Shown piece by piece: positions 27,590 through 36,608 of a stretch of 46,091 nucleotides of DNA (positions are counted from its first letter, which is position 1; every line of letters starts with the position of its first letter). This DNA comes from an uncultured Pelagibacteraceae bacterium (GTDB lineage Bacteria; Pseudomonadota; Alphaproteobacteria; Pelagibacterales; Pelagibacteraceae): contig CABYKN010000005.1 of NCBI GenBank assembly GCA_902519695.1, forward strand, positions 1-46,091. The letters run 5' to 3'. The position numbers and the translations under genes were made by a program. The notes under the pieces were generated by a model, which did no database searches, was not told the origin of the DNA, and was given only the letters and a program-made list of their open reading frames with translations.

Positions 27590-28401
27590 CCTTTAAGGTT
27601 AATTCTTATATCTGATAAATCCACTAGTTTCTTTTTATAATCGTTTCTAACAAATCCCTTGCTTGTAATATCTTTTACAAGTTTAATTAGTTGATTTTGA
27701 TCTTCATTATCTTGGCTCTCATTTGCATCTGAATTGCCAGTTATGGATGGTGTGTGAGCCAAATCTTCTCTATTTAAGTAGGAAATTGCTAACTCTCTAA
27801 AAATATAATCTAATATTGAACTTGCGCTCATTATTCGATCATTTCCATAAACTTTACCTGAGGGTTCAAATTTTGTATCTAAATATGCGTTTACAAATTC
27901 ATCAAGCGGAACTCCATATTGAAGACCTAAAGAAATAGCTATTGCAAAATTATTCATAAGAGCTTTTACTAGCTCACCTTCTTTACTAGTATCAATAAAA
28001 ATTTCACCTATCTTTCCATCCTCATATTCACCAGTGTGCAAATACACCTTGTGATCACCTATTGAAGCTTTTTGAATATAACCTTTTCTTCTATCAGGCA
28101 TACTAAATCTTTTACCTATTTTATCAGTTATATTTTTCTTAAAATTTTCATCAATTGTTTTATATTTATTATTATTTTTGATATCTTGATTACTAATTGA
28201 TTGAGAAGCTACCTCGACTTTATTACTTTTAGCATCTTGAAGATTTTTCGTTTTCCTATTATCTAACTTGACATCAATAATTTCAAATTTTCCATCTTCT
28301 TTTTTCTCTATATTGTTAAGATTTTCCTCATTTATATCATCTAAATAATGGGAAACTTTAAAGCTGCATGTGTAATATGTCTCTACTAAATATTTTGCCA
28401 T
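27580..28401 (-). CDS. Free-standing protein matching C-terminus of B12-dependent ribonucleotide reductase (TSCPD-type domain)
   Basis: A 273-residue protein. Residues about 98-215 match the extreme C-terminal region of class II (adenosylcobalamin) ribonucleotide reductase NrdJ of alphaproteobacteria: [82 protein letters not shown] and DLAH. No catalytic reductase barrel is present: no finger loop, no radical cysteine context, and the neighbours are unrelated genes. The N-terminal 52 residues ([32 protein letters not shown]) are not part of NrdJ as I know it and look like an extra domain. A polar low-complexity linker (about 53-90) joins them. The start is supported by AGGA four bases upstream. 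Function unknown; it may be an accessory or regulatory relative, or a descendant of a lost nrdJ. Confidence 0.75.
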   Translation of the reverse strand: MAKYLVETYYTCSFKVSHYLDDINEENLNNIEKKEDGKFEIIDVKLDNRKTKNLQDAKSNKVEVASQSISNQDIKNNNKYKTIDENFKKNITDKIGKRFSMPDRRKGYIQKASIGDHKVYLHTGEYEDGKIGEIFIDTSKEGELVKALMNNFAIAISLGLQYGVPLDEFVNAYLDTKFEPSGKVYGNDRIMSASSILDYIFRELAISYLNREDLAHTPSITGNSDANESQDNEDQNQLIKLVKDITSKGFVRNDYKKKLVDLSDIRINLKGKK

Positions 28402-28404
28402 TAT

Positions 28405-28462
28405 GTTCCTATTTGTAAATTGAATCTTGGTTAGAATTATGTATATACATTTTTCAATTATA
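28405..28462 (-). promoter_or_regulatory. Candidate promoter and ribosome-binding site of NrdJ-like gene
   Basis: In the 106-nt divergent gap, the minus strand reads TATAAT at 28462-28457 and AGGAAC at 28410-28405, just before the ATG at 28401. The Shine-Dalgarno is one of the clearer ones in this window. The -35 is not convincing. The gap also has small inverted repeats (ATTGT/ACAAT around 28468-28483) that could be incidental in such AT-rich DNA. Confidence 0.4.
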
Positions 28463-28507
28463 GTCTAATTGTTAATTTACAATTACAAATTGAAAATAGT
28501 TTGATAA

Positions 28508-28864
28508 ATGTTTAAAGAAATTTTTACTTGGTGGAACAAACAAACTTTTGGAACAAGAATAAATACGATTTTATTTGGAAAATTAGTTGGCGAAGATTAT
28601 TCAGGTAATAAATATTATGAAAGCAAGTCAGGAAAAAGATGGGTTATTTACAACGGGGAAGTTGAAGCATCAAAAATACCCATTGAGTGGTATTCCTGGA
28701 TGCATCGTACTAGAAATAAGATTGAAAATAGTCATGAATTAGACAAATATATTTGGCAAAAAAAACATATGCCAAATCAGACAGGTACTAAAAATTCTTA
28801 TCATCCAAATAAAAATAAAAGTAAAAATGCTTCAAATAAAAAATATAATTCTTGGAAAAGCTAA
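28508..28864 (+). CDS. NADH:ubiquinone oxidoreductase accessory subunit NDUFA12 (B17.2-like)
   Basis: A 118-residue relative of the mitochondrial complex I subunit NDUFA12, one of the supernumerary subunits already present in alphaproteobacteria. Typical features are WWNKQTFGTRINTILFGKLVGEDYSGNKYYES, RWVIYNGEVEASKIPIEWYSWMHR and the closing KHMPNQTGTKNSYHP. The lysine/asparagine-rich tail is unconserved. It probably sits on the matrix-side (cytoplasmic) arm of complex I. No nuo genes are in the window. It overlaps the DUF2155 gene by 38 nt, a pairing that recurs in alphaproteobacteria as far as I recall. Confidence 0.9.
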   Translation: MFKEIFTWWNKQTFGTRINTILFGKLVGEDYSGNKYYESKSGKRWVIYNGEVEASKIPIEWYSWMHRTRNKIENSHELDKYIWQKKHMPNQTGTKNSYHPNKNKSKNASNKKYNSWKS

Positions 28865-29234
28865 AGCTTTTTTACTTATTTTCTTTATTTATTATTTGTT
28901 AATGATTAATTCTCTAAGTGACAATCAATCAAAAACAGAAAATTTTGCAGTTTTAACGATATTAGACAAAGTAAATTCACAAAGTGAAATAGTTGAGATC
29001 AAAGTTGGCATAGAATACAAATTTAAAAATCTTTCTATAAACATTTTGAAATGTAACAATTCAAAATTTGATGATGACCCAGAAGTTACAGCATATATGC
29101 AAGTAAGAGATACAGTAAATAAAGATGATAATAAGGTTTTTATTTTTAATGATTGGACATTTGCTTCATCTCCATCAATCAGACCTTTTGACCATCCTGT
29201 TTATGATATCTGGCTAAAAAAATGTTACTCTTAA
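28827..29234 (+). CDS. DUF2155 protein, exported
   Basis: A 135-residue protein with an N-terminal hydrophobic segment (about residues 12-28), likely a signal peptide. The mature part reads AVLTILDKVNSQSEIVEIKVG, LSINILKCNNS, DDDPEVTAYMQV and VFIFNDWTFASSPSIRPFDHPVYDIWLKKC. This is the full DUF2155 pattern, including the two cysteines near positions 75 and 133 that may form a disulfide. Function unknown. The start overlaps NDUFA12 by 38 nt in another frame. The stop interlocks with that of convergent accC in the tetranucleotide TTAA (29231-29234). Confidence 0.88.
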   Translation: MLQIKNIILGKAKAFLLIFFIYYLLMINSLSDNQSKTENFAVLTILDKVNSQSEIVEIKVGIEYKFKNLSINILKCNNSKFDDDPEVTAYMQVRDTVNKDDNKVFIFNDWTFASSPSIRPFDHPVYDIWLKKCYS

Positions 29235-30568
29235 AGTAATTTTTCTTTATCAAGCCAACTAACATTAAAATCTGAGTTTAAAAATTTTTTGTGATTTAAA
29301 AGTATTTTATGTAAGTCTATAGTTGTTTTAATACCCTCAATAACAAATTCATCAAGAGATCTCTGCATTCTTTGTATTGCTTCAGTTCTATTCCTTCCAT
29401 GACATATTACTTTACAAATCATACTATCATAGTAGGGAGTAACCTTATATCCTTGAAATATTGCCCCATCTACTCTAGTCCTAAAGCCCGAAGGTTGATG
29501 GCACATCGTAATTTCTCCTGGTGAAGGTTGAAAATTTTTACTCACATCTTCAGCATTTATTCTACATTCAATTGCGTGACCTCTTGGCTTAATATCTTCC
29601 TGTTTTAAAGCAGTATTACCATCATACGCTATCCAGATTTGTTCTTTTATTAAATCTATTCCTGTTACTACTTCTGTTACTGGATGTTCAACCTGTATTC
29701 TAGTATTCATTTCTAAAAAATAAAATTTTCCATCCTCAAAAATAAATTCTACTGTCCCAGCACCTTCATATCCAATTTGGCTTACCATTTTTACAGTTTT
29801 ATCAAAAAGATCTTTTCTTATATTATCATTTAATAAAGGACTTGGTGTCTCTTCAATTAATTTTTGATGTCTTCTTTGAATAGAACAATCTCTTTCATGA
29901 AGATGCACGGTTCTATTTTTCCCAGATAATACTTGAACTTCAATGTGCCTAGGATTTTGAAAAAATTTCTCAATATATACCTCATCATTACCAAAGAATT
30001 TTTTCGCCTCAGTTTTTGCAGTTAAAAATGCGGTTTCAAATTCATCTTCTTTTGTTACAACTTTCATCCCTTTTCCACCACCACCGCCAGCTGCCTTTAT
30101 CAAAACTGGATATCCAATTTGTTTACATATTTTTTTTGCTTTATTTAAATCATTTACCCCCCCATCAGATCCTTCAATAACTGGGAGACCATATTTTTTT
30201 GCAATTTTTTTTGCTTCAATTTTATCACCCATCATTTTAATTAATGAGGATGATGGGCCAATAAATTTAATATTGTTCTGTTCCAGGATTTTTGCAAATT
30301 CATAATTTTCAGACAAAAAACCATAACCAGGGTGGACAGCCTCAGAATTTGTTAATTCAATGGCTGACATTATTGCTGGAATGTTTAAATAGCTATTCAC
30401 AGCCTGATGTGGTCCAACACATATGCTCTCGTCAGCTAATCTCACATGCATACTATTTCTGTCGACATCAGAATGGATAGCAACTGTTTGTATGCCCCAT
30501 TCTTTGCAGGCTCTGATAACTCTAACAGCTATCTCACCTCTATTTGCAACAAGAATTTTTTTGAACAT
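29231..30568 (-). CDS. accC: Acetyl-CoA carboxylase, biotin carboxylase subunit
   Basis: Carboxylates biotin on AccB with bicarbonate and ATP, the first half-reaction of malonyl-CoA formation. The 445-residue protein starts FKKILVANRGEIAVRVIRA. It has the ATP-grasp glycine loop AAGGGGGKGMKVV, HIEVQVL, HERDCSIQRRHQKLIEE and FLEMNTRIQVEHPVTE with the metal-binding Glu. The end is the family's LHKILLNHKKF. It follows accB by 2 nt. AccA and AccD are not in the window. Confidence 0.97.
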   Translation of the reverse strand: MFKKILVANRGEIAVRVIRACKEWGIQTVAIHSDVDRNSMHVRLADESICVGPHQAVNSYLNIPAIMSAIELTNSEAVHPGYGFLSENYEFAKILEQNNIKFIGPSSSLIKMMGDKIEAKKIAKKYGLPVIEGSDGGVNDLNKAKKICKQIGYPVLIKAAGGGGGKGMKVVTKEDEFETAFLTAKTEAKKFFGNDEVYIEKFFQNPRHIEVQVLSGKNRTVHLHERDCSIQRRHQKLIEETPSPLLNDNIRKDLFDKTVKMVSQIGYEGAGTVEFIFEDGKFYFLEMNTRIQVEHPVTEVVTGIDLIKEQIWIAYDGNTALKQEDIKPRGHAIECRINAEDVSKNFQPSPGEITMCHQPSGFRTRVDGAIFQGYKVTPYYDSMICKVICHGRNRTEAIQRMQRSLDEFVIEGIKTTIDLHKILLNHKKFLNSDFNVSWLDKEKLL

Positions 30569-30570
30569 TA

Positions 30571-30993
30571 TTAATCAATGATTGCTATAGTATGTCCATA
30601 TTCAACAGGCTGACCATCTTCAACACAAATTTTCTTCACTGTACCAGAAACAGGAGACGGAACATGATTCATTGTTTTCATAGCTTCAACAATCATTATT
30701 GTGTCACCTTTGTTAATTTTTTTACCGACTTCTACGAACTTTTTACCACCTGGTTCTGGCGCTAAATAAGCTGTTCCAATAATAGGTGATGGAACTTCAG
30801 TTCCAATAATACTTTCTAGTTTAGTATTTTCTGTTTTTAATTCTGACTTTATTTCTTTAACTGTGGCTATAGGAGATCCAGATGATTTTGATACTTTTAC
30901 TTTTATATCTTTTTCAGTGTATTCTATCTCAGTAAGATTAAATTCATTTAAATATTCAGTAAGTTCTTTAATAATATTTTTATTTATTTTCAT
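30571..30993 (-). CDS. accB: Biotin carboxyl carrier protein of acetyl-CoA carboxylase
   Basis: Carries carboxybiotin between AccC and AccAD. The 140-residue protein has an N-terminal helix (about 1-35), a flexible linker, and the biotinyl domain (about 65-140). The biotinylated Lys106 is in VEAMKTMNHV, and SPIIGTAYLAPEPG forms the protruding thumb typical of AccB. It starts 14 nt inside the end of aroQ and is followed by accC, the standard aroQ-accB-accC order. Confidence 0.96.
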   Translation of the reverse strand: MKINKNIIKELTEYLNEFNLTEIEYTEKDIKVKVSKSSGSPIATVKEIKSELKTENTKLESIIGTEVPSPIIGTAYLAPEPGGKKFVEVGKKINKGDTIMIVEAMKTMNHVPSPVSGTVKKICVEDGQPVEYGHTIAIID

Positions 30994-31423
30994 TTAATAT
31001 CTCATGCATAGAATTTATGGCCAAAATATATCCATTTATTCCTAATCCACAAATTATTCCTGTTACCACTCCACTAATTATAGATTTATGGCGAAATTCC
31101 TCTCTTTTATAAATATTTGATATATGGAGCTCAATTATTTTACCTTTAAATATATCTAGTGCATCTCTAATTGCTACCGAAGTGTGACTATACCCTCCTG
31201 CATTAATTATTATTCCATCGAATTCTTTTCGAGCACTTTGAATAATGTCAACAATTTCTCCCTCCAAATTTGATTGTTTAATCTCAAGATTTAAATTTAA
31301 TTCTTTTGATTTTTTCTCACAAATATCCCTTAAGTATTTATAATCTTTGCTACCATATTGTGATTGTTCTCTTTCACCTATTAGATTAAGATTAGGCCCA
31401 TTAATGATTAATATTTTACTCAC
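30980..31423 (-). CDS. aroQ: 3-dehydroquinate dehydratase, type II
   Basis: Converts 3-dehydroquinate to 3-dehydroshikimate in the shikimate pathway. From the GTG at 31423 the protein has 147 residues, the normal length. It has SKILIINGPNLNLIGEREQ, the catalytic Tyr in QYG, NAGGYSHTSVAIRDA and ELHISNIYKREEFRHKS. An open frame continues upstream to 31585, but that stretch is antisense to thiS and hydrophobic nonsense for this fold. GGA lies a few bases before the GTG. It is divergent from thiS with only 16 nt between start codons. Confidence 0.94.
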   Translation of the reverse strand: MSKILIINGPNLNLIGEREQSQYGSKDYKYLRDICEKKSKELNLNLEIKQSNLEGEIVDIIQSARKEFDGIIINAGGYSHTSVAIRDALDIFKGKIIELHISNIYKREEFRHKSIISGVVTGIICGLGINGYILAINSMHEILNENK

Positions 31424-31439
31424 GAAATCCTTATAATCT

Positions 31440-31658
31440 ATGAAAGTGAAAAATAAAATAAAAATTACTGTAAATGGTAAACAAATGCAAATTATCCCTA
31501 GATTATCAATGAGGAATTTAATTACAAAATTAAAAATGCCTTTAAATAAAATAGCTATAGAATTAAATAAAAAAATAATAGACAAAAAACGAATTTCTAA
31601 AATTCAATTAAAAAAAGGTGATAAAATAGAGATAGTTCATTTTATTGGGGGAGGATAA
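31440..31658 (+). CDS. thiS: Sulfur carrier protein ThiS
   Basis: A 72-residue ubiquitin-fold sulfur carrier for thiazole formation in thiamin synthesis. It has KITVNGKQMQI, AIELNKKIID, ISKIQLKKGDKIEIVHFIGGG and ends in Gly-Gly, where the thiocarboxylate forms. Its stop is fused to the thiG start (TAATG at 31658), confirming the pair. thiC, thiH, thiO and thiF are not in the window. Confidence 0.93.
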   Translation: MKVKNKIKITVNGKQMQIIPRLSMRNLITKLKMPLNKIAIELNKKIIDKKRISKIQLKKGDKIEIVHFIGGG

Positions 31659-32431
31659 TGATTGATAAAAAATTTAAAATCGCAAACAAAAATTTTAAAT
31701 CGCGATTAATTGTTGGAACTGGAAAATATAAAAGTTTCAATGAATGTGCAAAAGCTATAAAAACTTCAGGCGCTGATATAGTGACAGTAGCAGTTAGAAG
31801 GGTGAATATATCAGATAAAAATAAAGCTAGATTAATGGATTATATAGATCCAAAAAAAATTACATATTTACCAAATACTGCTGGATGTTTTACGGCAGAA
31901 GATGCGATTAGAACTTTGAGATTAGCAAGAGAAATAGGAGGATGGAAATTAGTAAAATTAGAAGTTTTGGGAGATAAAAAAAACCTTTTTCCAGAAATGA
32001 TAGAAACATTAAGATCTACAGAACTATTAACAAAAGAAGGTTTTAAAGTTATGGTGTATTGCAATGATGATCCGTTAATGGCAAAAAGACTGGAAAACGC
32101 AGGTGCTGTTGCGATAATGCCTCTTGCAGCTCCAATTGGCTCGGGACTAGGCATACAAAATAGAGTTAACATTAAAATTATTAGAAGACAAACTAAATTA
32201 CCTCTAATAATAGATGCTGGAATAGGGCAAGCTTCAGATGCTAGTATAGCTATGGAATTAGGTTGCGATGGTGTTTTGATTAATACAGCAATAGCAAAAG
32301 CAAAAAACCCTATTCAAATGGCCGAAGCAATGAAATTTGCAGTTATGTCTGGAAGAAAATCTTTTTTATCAGGAAGAATTAATCCAAATTTATTTGGCTC
32401 ACCATCAACAACCAATAAAGGAATTATTTAG
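31658..32431 (+). CDS. thiG: Thiazole synthase ThiG
   Basis: Forms the thiazole phosphate of thiamin from 1-deoxyxylulose 5-phosphate, the ThiS thiocarboxylate and dehydroglycine. The 257-residue TIM-barrel protein has RLIVGTGKYKSF, TVAVRRVN, LPNTAGCFTAEDAIRT, the Schiff-base Lys100 in WKLVKLEV, PLAAPIGSGLG and LIIDAGIGQASDAS. These signatures are complete. It is translationally fused to thiS and its 3' end overlaps convergent RNase E/G by 8 nt. Confidence 0.96.
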   Translation: MIDKKFKIANKNFKSRLIVGTGKYKSFNECAKAIKTSGADIVTVAVRRVNISDKNKARLMDYIDPKKITYLPNTAGCFTAEDAIRTLRLAREIGGWKLVKLEVLGDKKNLFPEMIETLRSTELLTKEGFKVMVYCNDDPLMAKRLENAGAVAIMPLAAPIGSGLGIQNRVNIKIIRRQTKLPLIIDAGIGQASDASIAMELGCDGVLINTAIAKAKNPIQMAEAMKFAVMSGRKSFLSGRINPNLFGSPSTTNKGII

Positions 32432-34190
32432 TTTTTTTCTTGTAAAATTTTTTTCTAAATTTTCTTTTTTTGAAAATTTTCCTACCTTTATTTTTAGCTA
32501 CATCATCTTCTTTTTTGTGTTCAACTTTTATGGCTTCAAGTTTTTCTACTTTTTCAATTTTATCTAGCACTTTTTTAGTTTTCGATTTAAATTCAATTAT
32601 ATAGTCCTCTAAATTTAAATCATTATTTGTATTTAAATCAATTTTTGCTTTGTGTTTTTTTTCAAAGTATTTCACCACTTCATCATAGTGATCAATAATA
32701 TGTTTCTCGATATTATTATTTATGGTTAATTCTACTAATTTAGCATTGTGCTCCAAAGATTTTATTTCTATTAATTTAAGTATTTTTAAAACAAATGTTT
32801 CATCCGTTAATTTCATGTGCCATTTAACATTACTTTCTCTTAATCTCTGTCTTGACATCTCTAGTAATCCGAAGTTACTTATTCTACCTATTTGAATTCT
32901 TGCCCTATCATTTCGACACTTCTCCTTTAATTTTCTTTCAACTTGTCTTCGATTATTAAAATTAAGCATATCAATAAAATCAATTATAATTAATCCAGAT
33001 AAATCTCTTATTTTTATTTGTCTTGCAATTTCTTCAGCTGCTTCGATATTTGTATCAAAAGCAGTGCTTTCAACATTTTTTTGTTTTATTGATTTGCCTG
33101 AATTCACATCTATAGACACTAGTGCTTCTGTCGGGTTTATTACTAAATATCCCCCAGATGTCAGTTTTACTTCTGTCTCAAAAATTTCAAATAATTTTTT
33201 TTCAATATTCTCTTTGTAAAAAAGAGGCACTTTATCCCTATATTTTTTTACTTTTTTTAATTGATTTGGCATCATTAATTTCAAATAACTTTTTGTTTTT
33301 TGATATCCTTCATTTCCTTCAACATATATATTTTGAGTATCGTCATCATACATATCTCTTATACATCTTTTGATAATGTCACTTTCTTGGTGTATTAATG
33401 AAGGAGCAATCGAATTAAGAGCGTTATCTTTTATTTGATCCCAAACTTTAATTAAATTTTTTAAATCATTCTCTATTTCATTTTTTGTTTTATTTGATCC
33501 AGCAGTTCTTACAATAATTCCCATTTCTTTTGGGATAGTTATTTCATTTAATATATTTCTAATTTTTTTTCTTTCTCCTGGATTAAATATTTTTCGAGAA
33601 ATCCCTCCACCTTTGGCGGTGTTAGGCATTAAAACAATATATTTTCCGGCAATTGAAATGAAAGTACTTAATGCAGCTCCTTTCAACCCTCTTTCATCTT
33701 TTAAAACTTGAACCAATATTACTTGATTTGGTTTAATTACTTCCTGAATTTTGTATCTTTTTGATGGAAATTTTCTTTGAGAATTTATTTTATTTTTTTC
33801 ATCGTCCTCTTTTTTTTCAACAGGATCATCAATTTTAATTTCTTCTTTTCCTTCAAGAATTTTATCTTCTATATTTTCACTCTCTTTAGAAAGTTCCTCT
33901 CTAACTTTTTCTTCTTCTTGCTTTATTTTTTCTAAGTCACTTAAAGGAAGCTGATAATAATCAGATTGGATATCATTAAATGATAGAAAACCATGTCTCT
34001 CTCTTCCAAAGTCAACAAAAGCTGCCTGCAAAGAAGGTTCAATTCTGCTAACTTTTCCAAGGTAAATATTATTCTTGATTAAAGTATTATTTATACTTTC
34101 ATATTCGTAGTCTTCGATATGATTATTGTTTTTAAGAACAACTCTTGTTTCATTTGGATGCGATGCATCGATATATAAATTTTTTGGCAT
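32424..34190 (-). CDS. rne: Ribonuclease E/G family endoribonuclease, short form without Zn-link
   Basis: An endonuclease for mRNA decay and rRNA maturation. The 588-residue protein has an S1 RNA-binding domain (about residues 36-165) interrupted by a highly charged insertion (about 85-140), as in alphaproteobacterial RNase E. The 5' sensor and RNase H-like region follows, then the catalytic DNase I-like domain with metal-binding D361 (VSIDVNSGK) and D404 (IIIDFIDM). RISNFGLLEMSRQRLRES follows. The Zn-link CPxCxG normally found next is absent; the protein has only two cysteines, C276 and C425, in other contexts. The long C-terminal degradosome scaffold is also missing, replaced by a short lysine/arginine tail. 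Size lies between E. coli RNase G and RNase E, so either name is defensible. Confidence 0.92.
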   Translation of the reverse strand: MPKNLYIDASHPNETRVVLKNNNHIEDYEYESINNTLIKNNIYLGKVSRIEPSLQAAFVDFGRERHGFLSFNDIQSDYYQLPLSDLEKIKQEEEKVREELSKESENIEDKILEGKEEIKIDDPVEKKEDDEKNKINSQRKFPSKRYKIQEVIKPNQVILVQVLKDERGLKGAALSTFISIAGKYIVLMPNTAKGGGISRKIFNPGERKKIRNILNEITIPKEMGIIVRTAGSNKTKNEIENDLKNLIKVWDQIKDNALNSIAPSLIHQESDIIKRCIRDMYDDDTQNIYVEGNEGYQKTKSYLKLMMPNQLKKVKKYRDKVPLFYKENIEKKLFEIFETEVKLTSGGYLVINPTEALVSIDVNSGKSIKQKNVESTAFDTNIEAAEEIARQIKIRDLSGLIIIDFIDMLNFNNRRQVERKLKEKCRNDRARIQIGRISNFGLLEMSRQRLRESNVKWHMKLTDETFVLKILKLIEIKSLEHNAKLVELTINNNIEKHIIDHYDEVVKYFEKKHKAKIDLNTNNDLNLEDYIIEFKSKTKKVLDKIEKVEKLEAIKVEHKKEDDVAKNKGRKIFKKRKFRKKFYKKKTK

Positions 34191-34271
34191 AATTTAAATG
34201 ATTTTTTCATAAGTTAATTTAATAAATTCTGTGCCTTAACAATAACAAATTCATAAGATATTTAAACTAAA

Positions 34272-36608
34272 ATGCAAAAGCTTTTAAAAAGATTGTTAAT
34301 ATTTGGTTTATTGTCAACTATTCTATTTTTTGTAGCAATTATATCTATTCTTTGGACTTACTCTAATAAATTGCCAGACTATAAATATCTTAAAAGTTAT
34401 AAACCATCTGTTTCTAGTAAATTATATTCAGGAAATGGTGTTTTAGTGAGCGATTTCTCCACTGAAAAAAGAATTTTTGTTCCATATTCTGCAATATCAC
34501 AAACTGTAATAAATGCTTTTTTATCAGCAGAAGATAAGAACTTCTTCAATCACCCAGGCGTAGATGCAAAAGGTGTTGTTAGAGCAATTAAAAATAATAT
34601 TTTTAATATTATAAACTCTAAAAGATTAGAGGGTGCTTCTACAATTACCCAACAAGTTGCAAAAAATTTTCTATTAACTAATGAAGTTAGCATTGATAGA
34701 AAAATAAAAGAAGCCATACTGGCATTTAGAATCGAAAGAGTATTATCAAAAAAAAGAATTTTAGAGCTATATTTGAATCAAATATACTTAGGCGAAGGTA
34801 GTTATGGAATAGCATCAGCTAGTTTGAGATATTTTAATAAACCAATAAGTGAACTCAATTATGGGGAGGCAGCACTTTTAGCTGCTTTACCTAAAGCTCC
34901 AAGCAAATATAATCCATATAAAAATTCTGAATTAGCAAAATTTAGAAGAAATTTAGTGTTAAATAATTTACTTGATAATGGTTTTATTGATAAAACTAAA
35001 CACTCTGAATTAATCAATTCTCAAATTAAATTACAAAAAAGAAAAAGAATTTATTTAGAAGATGCAAGATATTATGTGGAAGATGTTCGAAAAAATGTAA
35101 TAGAAAATTATGGTTTTGATAAAGTATATAAACAAGGTTTTAATATTAAAACGCCATTAGATTTAAACTTACAAAAAATTGCGACTGACTCTTTAAGAAA
35201 TGGCCTTCAAGAATTCGATAAAAGAAAAGGATGGAGAGGTTCACTTTCAAGTAAAAATAAATTTAAAAATTGGAAAAAAGATCTCTCAAAATTTAATTTA
35301 GAAAAATCATTAGGATGGGAACTTGCGATAGTAAAAAGAATTGATAAATTTGAAACAGTTATTGAGACACAAAATAATAAAAAAGGTGTAATTAACTTTA
35401 ATGATATTGATTGGACGCGTAAAAGTTTTAAAAAATTATTTAGAAAAGATGATATAATTTACGTAAAAAAAATATCTGAAGGAAATTATAGTTTAAAACA
35501 ACTGCCAATAGCAAATGGTGGAATTGTCGTAATGGATCCGTACAGTGGACGAGTCCTAGCATTATCTGGAGGATTTAGTTTTAAAAAAAGTGAGTTCAAT
35601 AGAGCTACTCAAGCAAAACGTCAACCTGGTTCTGCTTTTAAACCTTTTATTTATGCGCTAGCATTGGAGAATAATTTTTTACCCAATACATTAGTTTTAG
35701 ATGCACCTATAGTATTAAATCAGGGTAATGACTTAAAAATGTGGAAACCAGAAAATTATGGTAAGAAATTTTATGGACCATCAACCTTAAGAACTGGAAT
35801 CGAAAAATCTAGAAATTTGATGACAGTTAGAATAGCCCAAGAACTAGGTATTGATAAAATTATAAATTTTTCTAAAAAATTGAATATTTACGAGAACCCC
35901 GATGAATTAATGTCCATATCTCTGGGTTCTGCTGAGACTACATTGCTTAAAATAACAAGCGCTTATTGTTCATTTATAAACGGTGGAAAATTGGTTAATC
36001 CAATATTAATTGATAGAATTCAAGATAGCGAGGGAAATACTATATTTAACAATGAAAAAAGATATTGTGAAAATTGTGATTCAATTTCTTATGAAGGAAA
36101 AAGTAATCCAATTATAAAAAATAAATATCAGCAGATTTTCTCTGCTCAAACTGCCTACCAAATAACTTCAATGTTAAAGGGTGTTATAGAAAGGGGTACT
36201 GGAAAAGGTTTAAAAGATTTAAAACTTGAATTAGCTGGCAAAACTGGAACAACAAATAAAAATACTGATACCTGGTTTATTGGATTTACATCAAATTTAG
36301 TTGTAGGTGTTTACATAGGTTACGACAACCCTAAAAGTCTTGGCAAATATGAGACAGGTTCAAAAACTGCTATGCCAGTTTTTAAAGAATTTATTAAAAA
36401 AACTGCTAATACCTATAATGCTAGACCATTTAAAGTTGCAGATAATATAAAAATGATGGTAGTCGACGGAAAAACTGGGAAAAGAGCTAATTTTAAAACT
36501 AAACAAGCTATAATTGAATCATTTAAAATAAATAATTATGACTCTGAAAGTTTATTAGATAATATTGATGATAGATTAAATACAACTAATATATTAAAGT
36601 TTTACTAA
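34272..36608 (+). CDS. mrcA: Penicillin-binding protein 1A (bifunctional transglycosylase/transpeptidase)
   Basis: Polymerises and crosslinks peptidoglycan. The 778-residue protein has one N-terminal membrane helix (about 8-29). The GT51 glycosyltransferase follows, with catalytic Glu87 in FLSAEDKNFFNHPG, GASTITQQVAKN and IYLGEGSYGIA. An OB-like insert precedes the transpeptidase, which has S454-x-x-K457 (PGSAFKPF), SRN (KSRNLMTVR) and K657-T-G (AGKTGTT). The order and length fit PBP1A. It is divergent from the RNase E/G gene and its stop is fused with the prfB start (TAATG at 36608). Confidence 0.96.
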   Translation: MQKLLKRLLIFGLLSTILFFVAIISILWTYSNKLPDYKYLKSYKPSVSSKLYSGNGVLVSDFSTEKRIFVPYSAISQTVINAFLSAEDKNFFNHPGVDAKGVVRAIKNNIFNIINSKRLEGASTITQQVAKNFLLTNEVSIDRKIKEAILAFRIERVLSKKRILELYLNQIYLGEGSYGIASASLRYFNKPISELNYGEAALLAALPKAPSKYNPYKNSELAKFRRNLVLNNLLDNGFIDKTKHSELINSQIKLQKRKRIYLEDARYYVEDVRKNVIENYGFDKVYKQGFNIKTPLDLNLQKIATDSLRNGLQEFDKRKGWRGSLSSKNKFKNWKKDLSKFNLEKSLGWELAIVKRIDKFETVIETQNNKKGVINFNDIDWTRKSFKKLFRKDDIIYVKKISEGNYSLKQLPIANGGIVVMDPYSGRVLALSGGFSFKKSEFNRATQAKRQPGSAFKPFIYALALENNFLPNTLVLDAPIVLNQGNDLKMWKPENYGKKFYGPSTLRTGIEKSRNLMTVRIAQELGIDKIINFSKKLNIYENPDELMSISLGSAETTLLKITSAYCSFINGGKLVNPILIDRIQDSEGNTIFNNEKRYCENCDSISYEGKSNPIIKNKYQQIFSAQTAYQITSMLKGVIERGTGKGLKDLKLELAGKTGTTNKNTDTWFIGFTSNLVVGVYIGYDNPKSLGKYETGSKTAMPVFKEFIKKTANTYNARPFKVADNIKMMVVDGKTGKRANFKTKQAIIESFKINNYDSESLLDNIDDRLNTTNILKFY

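Noticed and set aside
31424..31585. N-terminal extension of aroQ as a membrane segment
   Set aside because: It is antisense to thiS, a clear gene, and AroQ has its normal length from GTG 31423.
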